Part shown: one piece after another, positions 22,376 through 32,655 of the stretch
How the letters are laid out: each line of letters opens with the position of its first letter
Numbering within the stretch: position 1 is the stretch's first letter
Assembly (NCBI GenBank): GCA_963682055.1
Contig: OY821745.1
Span: 31,865,342-31,929,341 of the forward strand
Length of the DNA: 64,000 nucleotides
Reading direction: 5' to 3'
Source: Primula veris
Lineage: Eukaryota; Streptophyta; Magnoliopsida; Ericales; Primulaceae
Position numbers and translations under genes: made by a program
The notes under the pieces: model-generated
What the model was told of the DNA's origin: nothing
The model's input: the letters and a program-made list of their open reading frames with translations, nothing else
Databases searched by the model: none

Positions 22376-25300
22376 CTACTTTTTCTTTTTCCTCCCCAAT
22401 AGCTTCTTCAAAAGTCCTCCACCTCCCTTCTTCTTACTAGGCACCATAGCCATAAAACTTCCCACAATTTCTTCACCATTTTCTTTATTATTATTTGAGC
22501 ACATATATTTATCATGAGGATCTTGCTCGCCATTGCTGTGAGAGGGAGACTTCTGAGGGTCCGATATGCAAACAACATCTTTTGATTGGGGAATACCAAA
22601 GGCACTGTCTTCAGCATTATCCTCGGCCAGCATTTTGTCGAGGAGAGTGGTATGTTGGGTGGCAGACTTATTCACAGGATCCGCGACTAGCTTGTTAGAG
22701 AGAGAAATGTGCTGTGGTGATGCTAATGCCTTCAACTGTCTTCCTAAGTTGAGAAGTGTCTCTTGGCACTCTGCTAATTTTTCAGAAGCGGTTGTGATTT
22801 CCAAATCCTACATAATAAAATACACGTACTTGATAAGTTGTCATTTCCATTTTCAACAAAGTGCAGCTCTCATGAAAAGTTATAGATCTTACGGACACAT
22901 TGTAATTTCAGAAACGGTTGTTTCGTCTGTTGGCTACTTTCACTCACAATGTATACACCTTTTAAGTTCTGTTATCTTTAATACAAACCGTTCTTACATA
23001 ATCATCTGAAACTAGCAAGAAACATAGACCATGTTTGTTTAGTAGATGTTGACAGGGGTATTGGTTGTTCATCATGGGATTCATTTACACTACTGAAGAT
23101 AGAACTCATAATATTTATACCATTGGTTGTACTTGTACCCCCTTAACGATTAGACTAATAAATAAATTGTAGAATATACCCATTTAGCATCATATATACC
23201 CGCATACATGGTCAAAGTGAATGCACCGGTAAATTCTCCAGCAAAGAGAAGTGATTTTATACCAAAATGTCTAACGTTATGTTGGTCATCCAAGTTTTGT
23301 AATTTTAAGAAAAAATGCAATGCTTAAACATCTGTAAGGGACATGAGTGTAACTTACGCTTCGAAGCTGATCTTCGCCTTGATCCACAACTTGTTTTGCA
23401 TCATGAGGGTAACTTACACTTCGAAGCTGATTTTCACCTTGATCCGCAACTTCTTTTGGATTATCCTCATGAGCAACCCTATGAAACATAATATAGAAAA
23501 ATCTTTTATTTCATGAGCTACAAATCCAGGAAAAGGATATATCTCGAGAACAGGCAATATAAAGAGTAATGAGAATATATTGTACCTTCGTAGCTGAAGT
23601 TGCGACTCTACCGACGTGGTTTCAATTTCTTTACAACAGAAAACTTTGTCCTCCACCTCTGTTTCACCTAATACCTGATTTTTTTCATTTTGTGGCTTGG
23701 TTTGCAAATTTTCAATGGTTTCCTCTGATTTTCCTGATTGCATGTTCAAATCTTCACTTTCACCAATATCCGGATGTAGTACTCTCTCTTCTACCTCATT
23801 CTTATGGGTCTCCATGTTTGCCAACTCATCTCTCAGTTTTTGCTTCTCTTCTTTGCTATGATTACGGGATTCTTTTTCTTTCACCTTTTTCTCACTCCAA
23901 ACAGATTGTGGCGAAGAAATAAATCGGTCTCTAGGAAGGCGTAATTTATCAGCTTCTGAAAAATGGCTTATTGTTCCACTTTCCACCTCACTCTCGCTTC
24001 GTGTTTCGTCCCAATCAAATTGCTTCTTTATTGTATCTCTCATGGTCGAAACATCTTGAAGGGAAAAACAATGGTTGATAACCCAATCTAAAGCATATGT
24101 TAAATCATCAGCGAAACTTATAATCTCAGCCTTTCCTGTTAACAAATCATTACACGTTTGGATAAATTTCTGTAAAACCGAGTTAAGTTCAGATGTTTTC
24201 CATTGCAAAACACGAACAGTGTATCCATCATTAGAATTTAAACCGATTCCTTCAATAAGATCAATCACTTTTTGGATTGACTTGGCAAGATTTGTTTGGT
24301 CCGCTATAGAAGATTGATTTGGAGGCCTATTTTTTGGTAAAGTTGCTAACTTTTCCATTTCAACAAAATCATCCATAAGATCTATGTCTGAAGCTCCAGC
24401 AACAGATTTTTGTGACGGTGTCCCTATTTCTTCTCCATGTCCGAAATAATCAATTTCGGAAAATAAAAATGATGCGCGAGATCCAGGAGTGCTAACCTTG
24501 TCCTCAACCTGTGATAATTTCGAATTAGTGTGATTATACATTGCTTGTGAAAATTGGAGCTCGTTTGTTTGTTTAACAAGAGCTTCTTTCAAAGTTTTGT
24601 TTTCTTCTTCAATAACGCATAACTGCTCATTGAGATAGTTAATTTTTCTCGTGGGTGTATCGGGATCATTTTCTTCAACGAAATCCAAATAACCAGTTGA
24701 CGAAAGGTTTGATTTTCTTTTCTCTCTTCCTAGAATTTCAACTTCACTCTTCATTTTCGCTAGAGAAGCAGGGCCTGGCAATCTCTTACGTATGAGGACG
24801 CGTAGCCTCTGACACTCCGATTCCAATTTCGCGATTTTCTTTGAGCTTTCTAGATGTTGCTTCTGTACAGAATCGGCTGTACGACAGTCAAATTCTCTCT
24901 GCTCATTTCGAATCTCAACCTGCTTCTCAAGCACCCGGACTTCATACTTGAGAGAAGTGTTTTCTTTCTCGATGGACTCTAGTCTGGTCATGAGAGCATC
25001 AAAATCAGCTTCCACGCGAGTTTTCTGTCCATTGATTTCTTCAATTAACTTTTCTTTTGCTAAAAGAACTTTCACGAGCTGAGAATTCTCGGAACTTAAT
25101 TTGAAAATCCTTAAATTAGAATTGGCTAAATTCTCTTCCAGAGCAATTCTTTTCTTTTCAAATTCTCTCGATGTTTTGGTCATAACATCATGAATTCTTT
25201 GCTCTTTTTCTTCCCTAACAAAACGTAGCTGCTGCATACATTCCTTTAGGGCCATATCCAAATGATTTATTCTCTCGTCACCAGCTATTTTCTGAATTAA

Positions 25301-26209
25301 AACTTCATCTAATTGTTGTTTCAACAGCGTTGCTTCTGTTTCTACCTTCTCCCAGCCTAAAATGAGACATTTTAACTTGTCAGCATACATAGATATGTAA
25401 AAGAAACACATCTGCCATTGTACTTTTTTGCCATTTTGACTCGCCGAATAAAATCTTTAAAATAAAACATTACCTCCAAGGGCCTCCTTTGCCATTTTTG
25501 CATTTCTTTTCACAAGATCATCTTTAGCATTGCACTCTGAGAGGGCAGAAGAAAGTTTTTCACTTAATTTTTTTATCTCTCTCTCCATTTCTTCTTTGTC
25601 TCTCTGAAGGTCCTGAATCTAGACGGACAAATTACCAGTAAATTTTTAAGATGAAAAAGTCTAACCAAAAAGCAATACAGCATAAATGATAACTGTGATC
25701 ACCTAGAACTTCCCCGTTTTCCAATTTAATGAACATACCCATTCATAGTTGCAATATGTATGACAAAAAAAGTAACAATGTAATTATGTAAACATAGGCA
25801 TACTAGTATACAGTAGCTAGGTCCTAAAGCTAATTTATGGTATGATCACCACCAGGATTTAAAAGGATCATGTGGCAAAAGAACTAATCGTCAACCAACT
25901 ATTTAATTCAACTGTTATCCTTCAACTAGATAGAACCATGTTTCCAACAATATAAGTGGACCACCAGAAGGTCCAGAACTATCACTTTTTGTGATATTAT
26001 GGCATCGTTAAAGATATCACTTTATGGCAAAAGATGCAATGTCGCGCAAAAGAAAGTGTTAACAACTTAGCAAAAGAAAAGAAGATCCAATTAAAGCATG
26101 TTTCATTTACCTCTTCTTCAATTCCATTTTGGTAAAGGTTTACTTTATCAGCTGCAACAGCCATCTTTTCGGAAGATTTTTTCTTCCAAGGCCATGTCTT
26201 GTGATCCAT
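22376..26209 (-). CDS. Filament-like plant protein (FPP), long coiled-coil protein
   Basis: Five exons with GT-AG introns: 26,209-26,111; 25,618-25,474; 25,356-23,586; 23,478-23,358; 22,807-22,376. They join in frame to 855 aa. The start MDHKTWPWKKKSSEK is the conserved FPP N-terminus. Residues about 60-330 are heptad-rich coiled coil and include KRNAKMAKEALGGWEK (about 70-85) and KIAKLESECQRLR followed by RKRLPGPASLAKMK (about 255-285), both hallmark FPP blocks. Residues about 715-745 (ASEKLAECQETLLNLGRQLK) are the conserved C-terminal FPP motif. The tail ends in a lysine-rich GLLKKLLGRKKKK. FPPs are plant-specific structural proteins tied to the cytoskeleton, membrane traffic or stomatal lineage; the exact role here cannot be read. 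Exon 4 has two possible donors 60 bases apart. A non-coding upstream exon is possible. Confidence 0.92.
23358..23478 (-). repeat. FPP exon 4: internal 60-bp duplication with two in-frame splice donors
   Basis: The exon encodes two copies of a module (VADQGENQLRS and VVDQGEDQLRS), each followed by GTAAGTTAC. The proximal donor ends the exon at 23,418 and the distal one at 23,358. Both join in frame to exon 5 at 22,807 and give proteins of 835 or 855 aa. Confidence 0.8.
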
Positions 26210-26821
26210 TGTAAAAATTGGATTTTAATCTACAAATAAGCCAAAAATAAGTAAGCGAATATGATCCGATTTTTTTTTTACATCCCAGAATTATGATCAA
26301 AACCGATTGACGAGGAAGATATGATTGATTTTACTATAGCAATGCACAGAAAATGTATTGCATAGAGAGGACAAGTATAAAACTAATTGTTGAAACAGTT
26401 AGAAGTCGCTATGTTCTCAAATAAATAGATGGTTATTATTACGGCTGGGAGGAGATATGCATAAACAATTAACCAAATAAAGACATAAGCAGTGTCGTGA
26501 ACTTAGCTATGCAATTTCATTAATAAAAAAAAAATTGAAGTATTAACGACAACATGCACCGCATTGGCAGGTTGCAGCTTTGAAGTTAAGCTTCTTATTT
26601 TTATTTTTTGCAATTTTCTTACAAGTTATATGGTGTTTGTCCACTCAGCATAAAAACGAGTCTAGTCGGATTTCTAGCAGAAAAATCTAGAACCGTGTTT
26701 CCCTGCATTTCCAGCCTGAAAATCTAACAAATTTAGCACAGTTTATCGGCATTACTAGTCCAAAACTCTAATTTAAAAAAACTGACTTCGTAGTGAAAAA
26801 GCTCGATAAAGAGCTTAAAAA

Positions 26822-26925
26822 GCTCATTTTCCGCCTTTTAGGCCGCTAGAACTTTACCCCTTTTGCGCTTTTAGCGTAGTTGCAAAAAAAACGCTTTAGC
26901 TAAGTTATCGCTTTTTAAAACACTG
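26822..26925. repeat. Partial copy of the AGCG-type hAT-like repeat
   Basis: The right end AGTTATCGCTTTTTAAAACACTG inverts to CAGTGTTTTAAAAAGCGAT, matching the left terminus of the 14,496-14,958 element. No matching left terminus or TSD was found here. Confidence 0.5.
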
Positions 26926-27268
26926 CTCTAAAATGCCAGAAACTAAGCTGGATTTTGCTTTTTTATTGAACACCAATAAGTTCACTGAGCTTCTTTCTCA
27001 TTCCTAAATAAGTCACTAAAATATGCTTAAAACATGCAACCAAACAAACCCTTATAATCTAAAATAACAAAAGAAAACCAACTAAAAGAATAACCCAATA
27101 TATAACAAAACAACATTCTCACCCTTGAAAACCAAAACCAAAACCAAACTCATAAACAAAACATATATATATATATATTATATATACTCCCTTGACAAAA
27201 GAAACAACACATTCAGAGTGTAATGAAACAAAAAATAATGAAAAACATGTATCTAAAAAATAACAATA

Positions 27269-27503
27269 CTTCCTCCGTTCCTATTTAATTGTCCACTACG
27301 AAATTACGTACAATTTTGACCGGCCAAGAACTTGTATCAAAATTATCGGAATGAAAATTTTCAAAAGTTGATCATATAGTTCAAATGTTAAATTTTATGA
27401 TTATATTTTAAAAAGATTCATTTCGACAATTTTGATACAAGTTATAAGCTGGTCAAAATTGCACGTAGTTTCGTAGTGGACAATTAAACGAGAACGGATG
27501 GAG
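27269..27503. mobile_element. Stowaway-like MITE (copy 2, 235 bp)
   Basis: Ends CTTCCTCCGTTCCTATTTAA and TTAAACGAGAACGGATGGAG, flanked by TA at 27,267-27,268 and 27,504-27,505. It has the same length as the copy at 12,727-12,961 and shares its CTACGAAA-TACGTACAATTTTGACCGG arms, so the two belong to one family. Confidence 0.92.
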
Positions 27504-27818
27504 TAATAATTTACCTATTTAACTCAAGACCGGTCCCTCATTTACCATGGACCCAATACAAATTAATGAAATAATTCATACGCCTTCATTGCACATGGAC
27601 CTTATATATAACTCTGCCAAAAACAAAATGATTATGTCAACAATGGCGGAACTAGGGCGGTGCTGAAATACTATAATCGTTAACTTTTCATTAAAATACA
27701 TGAAAATGTTTCCTTTTTAGCTCCTACTTGATAGTAAAAAATAAAATGCTAATACAAAAAAAAAAATGAAAAGAAAAATAACTAATAATGGGTTTAAGCA
27801 AATACCTTAAAGAAAATG

Positions 27819-27842
27819 GAGAGAGAGAGAGAGAGAGAGAGA
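27819..27842. repeat. (GA)12 microsatellite
   Basis: Uninterrupted GA dinucleotide run. Confidence 0.95.
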
Positions 27843-27994
27843 TATTATTAAGAGAGTTTAATAAGAACTAAGAAAAAGAGTGTCTTTTGTAGTGAGAGAA
27901 TTAGAGTATTTTTCGGGTCAACCCGACTTGTATGTCGGTGTCAACGTCACCAGATTCATGTGTGTGTTTATATGTATCTATACATTCACGTGTA

Positions 27995-28295
27995 CATGTA
28001 TATATGCTGGTTCAGTCCGATTCGGTCCGATTTTTAGCAAAATCGAAATCGAAACCGAAACCGAAACGAGCATATTTTTTGCTTCGTTTATTTTCGGTTT
28101 CAGTCTTTTTATTTTTTGGATCAAACCGGACCGGGTTTTTTCTGTCAAGTTTTGTTTTTTTTTTTTTTCCGGTTATTTTTCGGTCTTTTTCGATTCGGTT
28201 TTATTGGAAACCAAAACCGACCCGAAAAATTTTCGGTTTTTCGGTTTCGGTCTTTTTCGGTTCGATTTTTCGTCCAGCCCTATATGTATCTGTAT
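27995..28295. repeat. TTCGG/CCGAA-rich repeat (copy A)
   Basis: Runs of (A)CCGAAACCGAAA and TTTTCGGTTTTTCGG lie in inverted order around a T-rich core, and the right end is GTCCAGCCCTA. The same type of right end (GTACAGCCCTA) is found in copy B. Long open frames here are by-products of the simple repeat. Confidence 0.6.
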
Positions 28296-28654
28296 ATTTA
28301 GTACTGATACTTACCCAGGTGACAGGTGTACTACGTGTGTGACGCGTGATATATATATGATTCGGGTAAATAAATTTTTAAAAAGTATATTTATTGAATG
28401 AATATATTAAATTAGAAATGGTGAATAATATAATGTTTTTGTTATACAAAATACACGTAAAACGATTTTGTTTGGTATGTGATAATAATTGTTTTGAAAA
28501 TATAATAATTTTTGTGTGTTTTTTATATTTTGAATTGAATAAATGTACGAGTAATTAGTAAAAAAACAAAGTGGAGGCATTTTTAAAAAAATAGCCAAAT
28601 TTTAACAGTCTCATTTTTTTATTTATTTTTGAGTTATATATATACTATGATATC

Positions 28655-29530
28655 AGGGGTTAAATGCTTAAAATGGTCTTGTAGTTTTGATTAATATTCT
28701 ATTTGATATCCGTTGTTTTAGTTATAACCGATGTTCGAAAAAATGTAAAACTGGATTGTAGGTGAAAATAGGTTATATACCTTCTAATCTCGTCTAATTA
28801 TGTGATCTCACATAATTTATAGATTTTACTTACTCTCTTCTGCCTAATTTATGTCTACACTTGCCTTTTTAAGAAATGATGTTCACGGTTCGGTTTTTTA
28901 TCAAAAAATTTATCGGAATCGAACCAAACCTATCATAATCGCTTTGTTTCGGTTCGGTCGATCGGTTTGAACTTTAACAAACAAAAAATACAATATTCAA
29001 AATTACATTAGTTTTTGTAAAGTTTTCGCTTATATTTCTCTTCAAATTTTGTATCAAAAGTCGAATAACAAGTAAGTTTACAAATGATTAACAATATATA
29101 TTATTGATAAGTAAAAATAGCAAGTAAAACATCATATTTCAACTTATTGATATATATTTATAAATATTTATATATTTTTTATATATGAATTAAAACAATA
29201 GGTTCGGTTCGGTTTAAAAAACACTAAAACCGCAAACCGAACCGATTAAATCGGTTGATCAATTTTGAAACCGAACCAAACCAATTATTAATCGATTTGG
29301 TTCGGTTTATGTACAGCCCTAAAGAACCCTAGTTATAACAGTATTCGATGAAAATAGATGGTGTATTTATGTATATATACATTTATATTAGGGGTCAATT
29401 GCTTAAAATGTCACATACTTTAAAATTAAAATTTTATTTGATGTCCGTTGTTTTAGTTATAACATATTCTGAAAGGCTCGACATGGATTCTATGTGAAAA
29501 TAGGCGGTGTAGCTTCTACTCCCGTTTGAT
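28655..29530. repeat. Diverged ~130-bp direct repeats flanking a TTCGG-type element
   Basis: AGGGGTTAAATGCTTAAAATG...GAAAATAG at about 28,656-28,768 recurs at about 29,392-29,505, with TGAT(A/G)TCCGTTGTTTTAGTTA conserved. The TTCGG repeat (copy B) sits between them. Confidence 0.65.
28875..29325. repeat. TTCGG/CCGAA-rich repeat (copy B), possible non-autonomous DNA element
   Basis: Left end GTTCACGGTTCGG and right end GGTTCGGTTTATGTACAGCCC enclose a TA-rich core; the left and right GGTTCGG/CCGAACC words occur in inverted order. TTAAGAAA on the left and TAAAGAAC on the right could be a decayed 8-bp TSD. Confidence 0.45.
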
Positions 29531-29679
29531 TTTGTTTAGTCACCGTCTAGTCGTTTAATCCCACCTAATCGTTTAATCCCACCTAATCTGGTCGGGCTCC
29601 TCCAACCGACTAGAATCTGTTTAATTTTTGCTTTGGCTCACGTTTTAAATACACTGGTTATGACACTATTTGACTATCT

Positions 29680-29805
29680 AATTTGGGGGGTGGGGAATTC
29701 TTCTGTCCACATAATTTTTTTTTATATATATATTTACATAGTTTTAATTTGGGGGAATTCTTCTGTCCACATAATGTTTTTTTATGTTTACATAGTTTAA
29801 CATGT
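29680..29805. repeat. Imperfect tandem duplication (~68 bp)
   Basis: TAATTTGGGG-GGAATTCTTCTGTCCACATAAT followed by T-rich DNA and TTTACATAGTTT occurs at about 29,680-29,742 and again at 29,747-29,800. Confidence 0.7.
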
Positions 29806-30046
29806 TAATCGTTTTGTGCTCATATTTATTTGACGTTACAATATCTTTGATACTACTGCTGTGGTCTCCTAAATCTGGGGTATAAAAATTCGAAAATCCA
29901 CATAATTGATGGTTCCTTATATATATAATAGTATTGATTCGCGTTGTGCTTGTACAGTTGTACTGTTAACATCAATATAAGTTGGACCGTGTTGGGCAAA
30001 AAATCTTAGTTTTACTATATACTACCTACCAACAAGTCGCTTAGAC

Positions 30047-30853
30047 AGGGCGGAATTGGGATATGGCGATGGGTGATGCTGCCGTCACATTTTTTAAAAA
30101 TAAATAAATTTATACATATATTTTTTTAGTTTGTAGATAAATATATTGATACGACATGAAAATAATACCCGATAAACGATATATGGTAGTGATCCGACCC
30201 ATGTATTTTTCATAGGAATCCATCACCTTAAACATGAGGAGCACAATTGGTATAAGTACACGATGATCATTTCATTTATAAAATGAGAAAAGTAATTAAC
30301 CATTGGACTAACTCCAATTAACGAACGCATTACCTAAAAAGTCCATGATCTGACAGATGAAAGCGTCACTTGTCAACATCATATGGTGCACGTACCCATA
30401 TAAATAGAGTCAAATAGCAGTACAATGAGATCGTCTGACTTGTAAACATAAAAAGATATATCAGTACAGAGACTTTTCAAACCTTATCTCACTAGAAAGT
30501 ACAGGCCATATAAAAGTCAAGTCGAAAACCGAAGATTTATGCCGAGCATTAGACTATTAGAAACTATTGTAATAAAGCATATTGTAATTTATTCGATCAA
30601 TAAAGAAAAATAATATCTCATACAATTTATTACTGTCGATCGTCTAAATATTTATTGTTGGGAAGCACGAATTAACCGACCAAAGTTTATGATTTATCGT
30701 ACATTTACGACCACCACATTAAAATAAGTTAGTTAAGTAGTACAATGGTATAGTTGTATACTAACAGACAACATGTCCCGTGTTCGAATTCTGCTTGTAT
30801 TTTTTTTTATCGTTCTTAATGACAGCCCAAACATAAAGTTCTGGTTCCGCTGT
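30047..30853. mobile_element. Possible degenerate hAT element
   Basis: GCTTAGAC at 30,039-30,046 and GCTTATAC at 30,854-30,861 match at 7 of 8 bases. The ends between them (AGGGCGGAATTGGGA and inverted ACAGCGGAACCAGAA) share 9 of 15. It has no transposase frame. It encloses the tRNA-like sequence at 30,725. Confidence 0.35.
30725..30800 (+). other. tRNA-like sequence, possible SINE head or tRNA pseudogene
   Basis: An A-box-like TAGTACAATGG (30,738) and a B-box-like TGTTCGAATTC (30,781) are 43 bases apart, as in tRNA-derived pol III promoters. The stems are not clearly paired, and a T8 run follows. Confidence 0.4.
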
Positions 30854-30972
30854 GCTTATACTATAAATTTAAAAATATCCACCACCGAAAGAAATACAAT
30901 TCTATGTTTAGTAACAAACCAAACACCATAGTTAATAGCTTTTTCAGATTAGCAGAATCAGACTATTAAGAC

Positions 30973-31263
30973 TGTATCGACCTGACCCGATGGACCGAAC
31001 CGTCATGCCCGTATCAATAATATTGTCTTTTTTGGCACAACTTTCCAGGGGGGTCACCCATCCTGGTAGTACTCCAAGCTAAGCACGCTTAACTGTGGAG
31101 TTTAGTCATCGCTATTGTGCCGCACAGTTTTAAAAGACCTTGTTAATAGAAAATTGATCTTTAAGCTCATATACCACACGAGTACTCTTATATCTGGGCG
31201 ATGTGTGACTGACGCACAGAACCGCACCACATAAATTCCTTCCTGAAAATCTGGATCGTTACA
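30973..31263 (-). mobile_element. Cassandra-type TRIM solo LTR carrying a 5S rRNA-derived segment
   Basis: The 291-bp element reads TGTATCGACC...GGATCGTTACA, with inverted TGTAACGA/TCGATACA-like ends. It is flanked by AAGAC at 30,968-30,972 and 31,264-31,268, an exact 5-bp TSD. Its middle holds, on the minus strand, a segment of 5S rRNA with the promoter boxes. LTRs carrying 5S-derived pol III promoters are the defining trait of Cassandra elements. No second LTR lies nearby, so this is a solo LTR. Gene orientation is taken from the 5S segment. Confidence 0.88.
31043..31102 (-). promoter_or_regulatory. 5S rRNA-like pol III internal promoter inside the Cassandra LTR
   Basis: The minus strand reads AGTTAAGCGTGCTT (A-box/intermediate region, plus 31,081-31,094) and then GGATGGGTGACC (C-box, plus 31,052-31,063). 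Both equal plant 5S rRNA. The flanks diverge from 5S, so it is not a 5S gene. Confidence 0.88.
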
Positions 31264-31440
31264 AAGACTATACGCAAATTATTTGGTATAACTAAGTTGT
31301 TTTCCAAGTAACCGGGACGGAATAATTTGAAACTTTAAATGGGATGAGTTAATATTCTATATGTTTTTTGTTCATATTTACTACAAGTTTTTATTTTTCA
31401 TAATATCAAGGCTAAAACACTCATTATTGAAGATCTTAAT

Positions 31441-32134
31441 TGGCGAGCCTGATTTTCTTCCCAAGCTCGGCTTACGTATTATTCGCGTCGGCTCCGATCT
31501 TCCAGGGTCGTGACGTAGGTGGTATCTGCTTCGTCGTCGAGGTGCTCTCTAAGCCTGCACAAGAAACGAACAGGGGCCCGGGGTTGGTACCAGGTTTTCC
31601 CTCTCCGACGATCGAGTCAGTGTCGGTATAGACTGAATGTAAGAATATATTTAAGGATGAGGGCTTGGTCCAGTTACGAGTCGTGGCGTCAGATGTCACG
31701 GTTGATATTCTGGTGGTCCGGGTCGTTTTAGCTTTATCTCTCCTCCCTCTTTTTGTGCGTCCCCCTCTAAGCAGGATTAGGGGGGTATTTATAGTGAGGT
31801 TCAGAGGTGTATTAACCCTTGGATCACTGTACTGTAAGATGCTGATCCAACGGCGTCAGTCATTTATGACTCTGACAGGAGTACTGTCCCTTCCCGGGGC
31901 CCACTGGAGGTGCCCTGTGATTGGGCCACGTCGATGAAACGTCAGGGGGGCCCCCCAAAGGGGGCAGCAGCATTAATTGGTGAAGCGTATCGAGTACGCT
32001 TCTTCGAGCCGGCCTAGCTTCACCCCGTTTGGTGATGAGCCGGGGTGGTGAGACATCCACTATGTAGGGCCCCGGTTTGTTAAGTTCTGTGGTGATATCG
32101 GTCCGGACGAGGGGACATTGACATTCCCTCGCCA
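31441..32134 (-). repeat. 3' LTR of the Tat/Retand element
   Basis: 694 bp, TG...CA, with a minus-strand TATAAATA at 31,786-31,793. It is identical to the other LTR apart from one G. The element sequence just inside it on the coding strand (GGCCAGGGAGCTGT) is a poor polypurine tract. Confidence 0.97.
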
Positions 32135-32525
32135 ACAGCTCCCTGGCCGGAGTCGTCGTTAGTGACAATGCCGGTGAGAACCTTCTTCACTTTACGGGGG
32201 CTCCGGTCATTCCGTCTTCATGTTTGGCTGTCTAGAGGCACCTCGGCGTAACTTGTCTCTTGATACGTGTTCAACCACTCATGGATCTCTTACACGTGGA
32301 GCATGCCAGTTTTGCAATTATGAGGCGCCGCCTCTGTCTTTTCGGTTTCTTCAATGTCATTAATGCCAAAACGGCTGAAGGGTGACACTTGGCAGACGAC
32401 CTCTCATTGCTGTACACGTGGAAGGCGTGGGTTGGGTGGCGGCTGTCGTTTGTGGGAGTTCGCGTAATGAGCCGTCGCGTCTTTTCACCTTCTGGTAACT
32501 GTCTTTTCACCTTCTAGTGGGGGTC

Positions 32526-32533
32526 TATAAATA
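32526..32533 (+). promoter_or_regulatory. TATA box of the antisense gene
   Basis: TATAAATA lies 123-130 bases upstream of the ATG at 32,656, followed by a pyrimidine-rich TTTTCACTTTCTCACTCTCT stretch typical of plant start sites. It lies outside the LTR, so the antisense gene seems to have its own promoter. Confidence 0.65.
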
Positions 32534-32655
32534 CCCTCAGTGAAAGTTCATTTTCACTTTCTCACTCTCTCACTAAAATTTTCACAGCAAACCATTCTCT
32601 CTCATCCTCCACCCTTAGCAAATCTTATCTTCGAACACTTAAGCCAAAAAAGAAG

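Noticed and set aside
27880..28401. Frame of 173 codons rich in Phe and Ser
   Set aside because: It is a translation of the TTCGG/TTTTTCGG repeat; no protein family is evident.
30725..30800. Functional tRNA gene
   Set aside because: A and B boxes are present but the acceptor and anticodon stems do not pair convincingly.
31043..31102. Functional 5S rRNA gene
   Set aside because: Only the promoter part matches; the ends of 5S are missing and the segment lies inside an LTR with TSDs.
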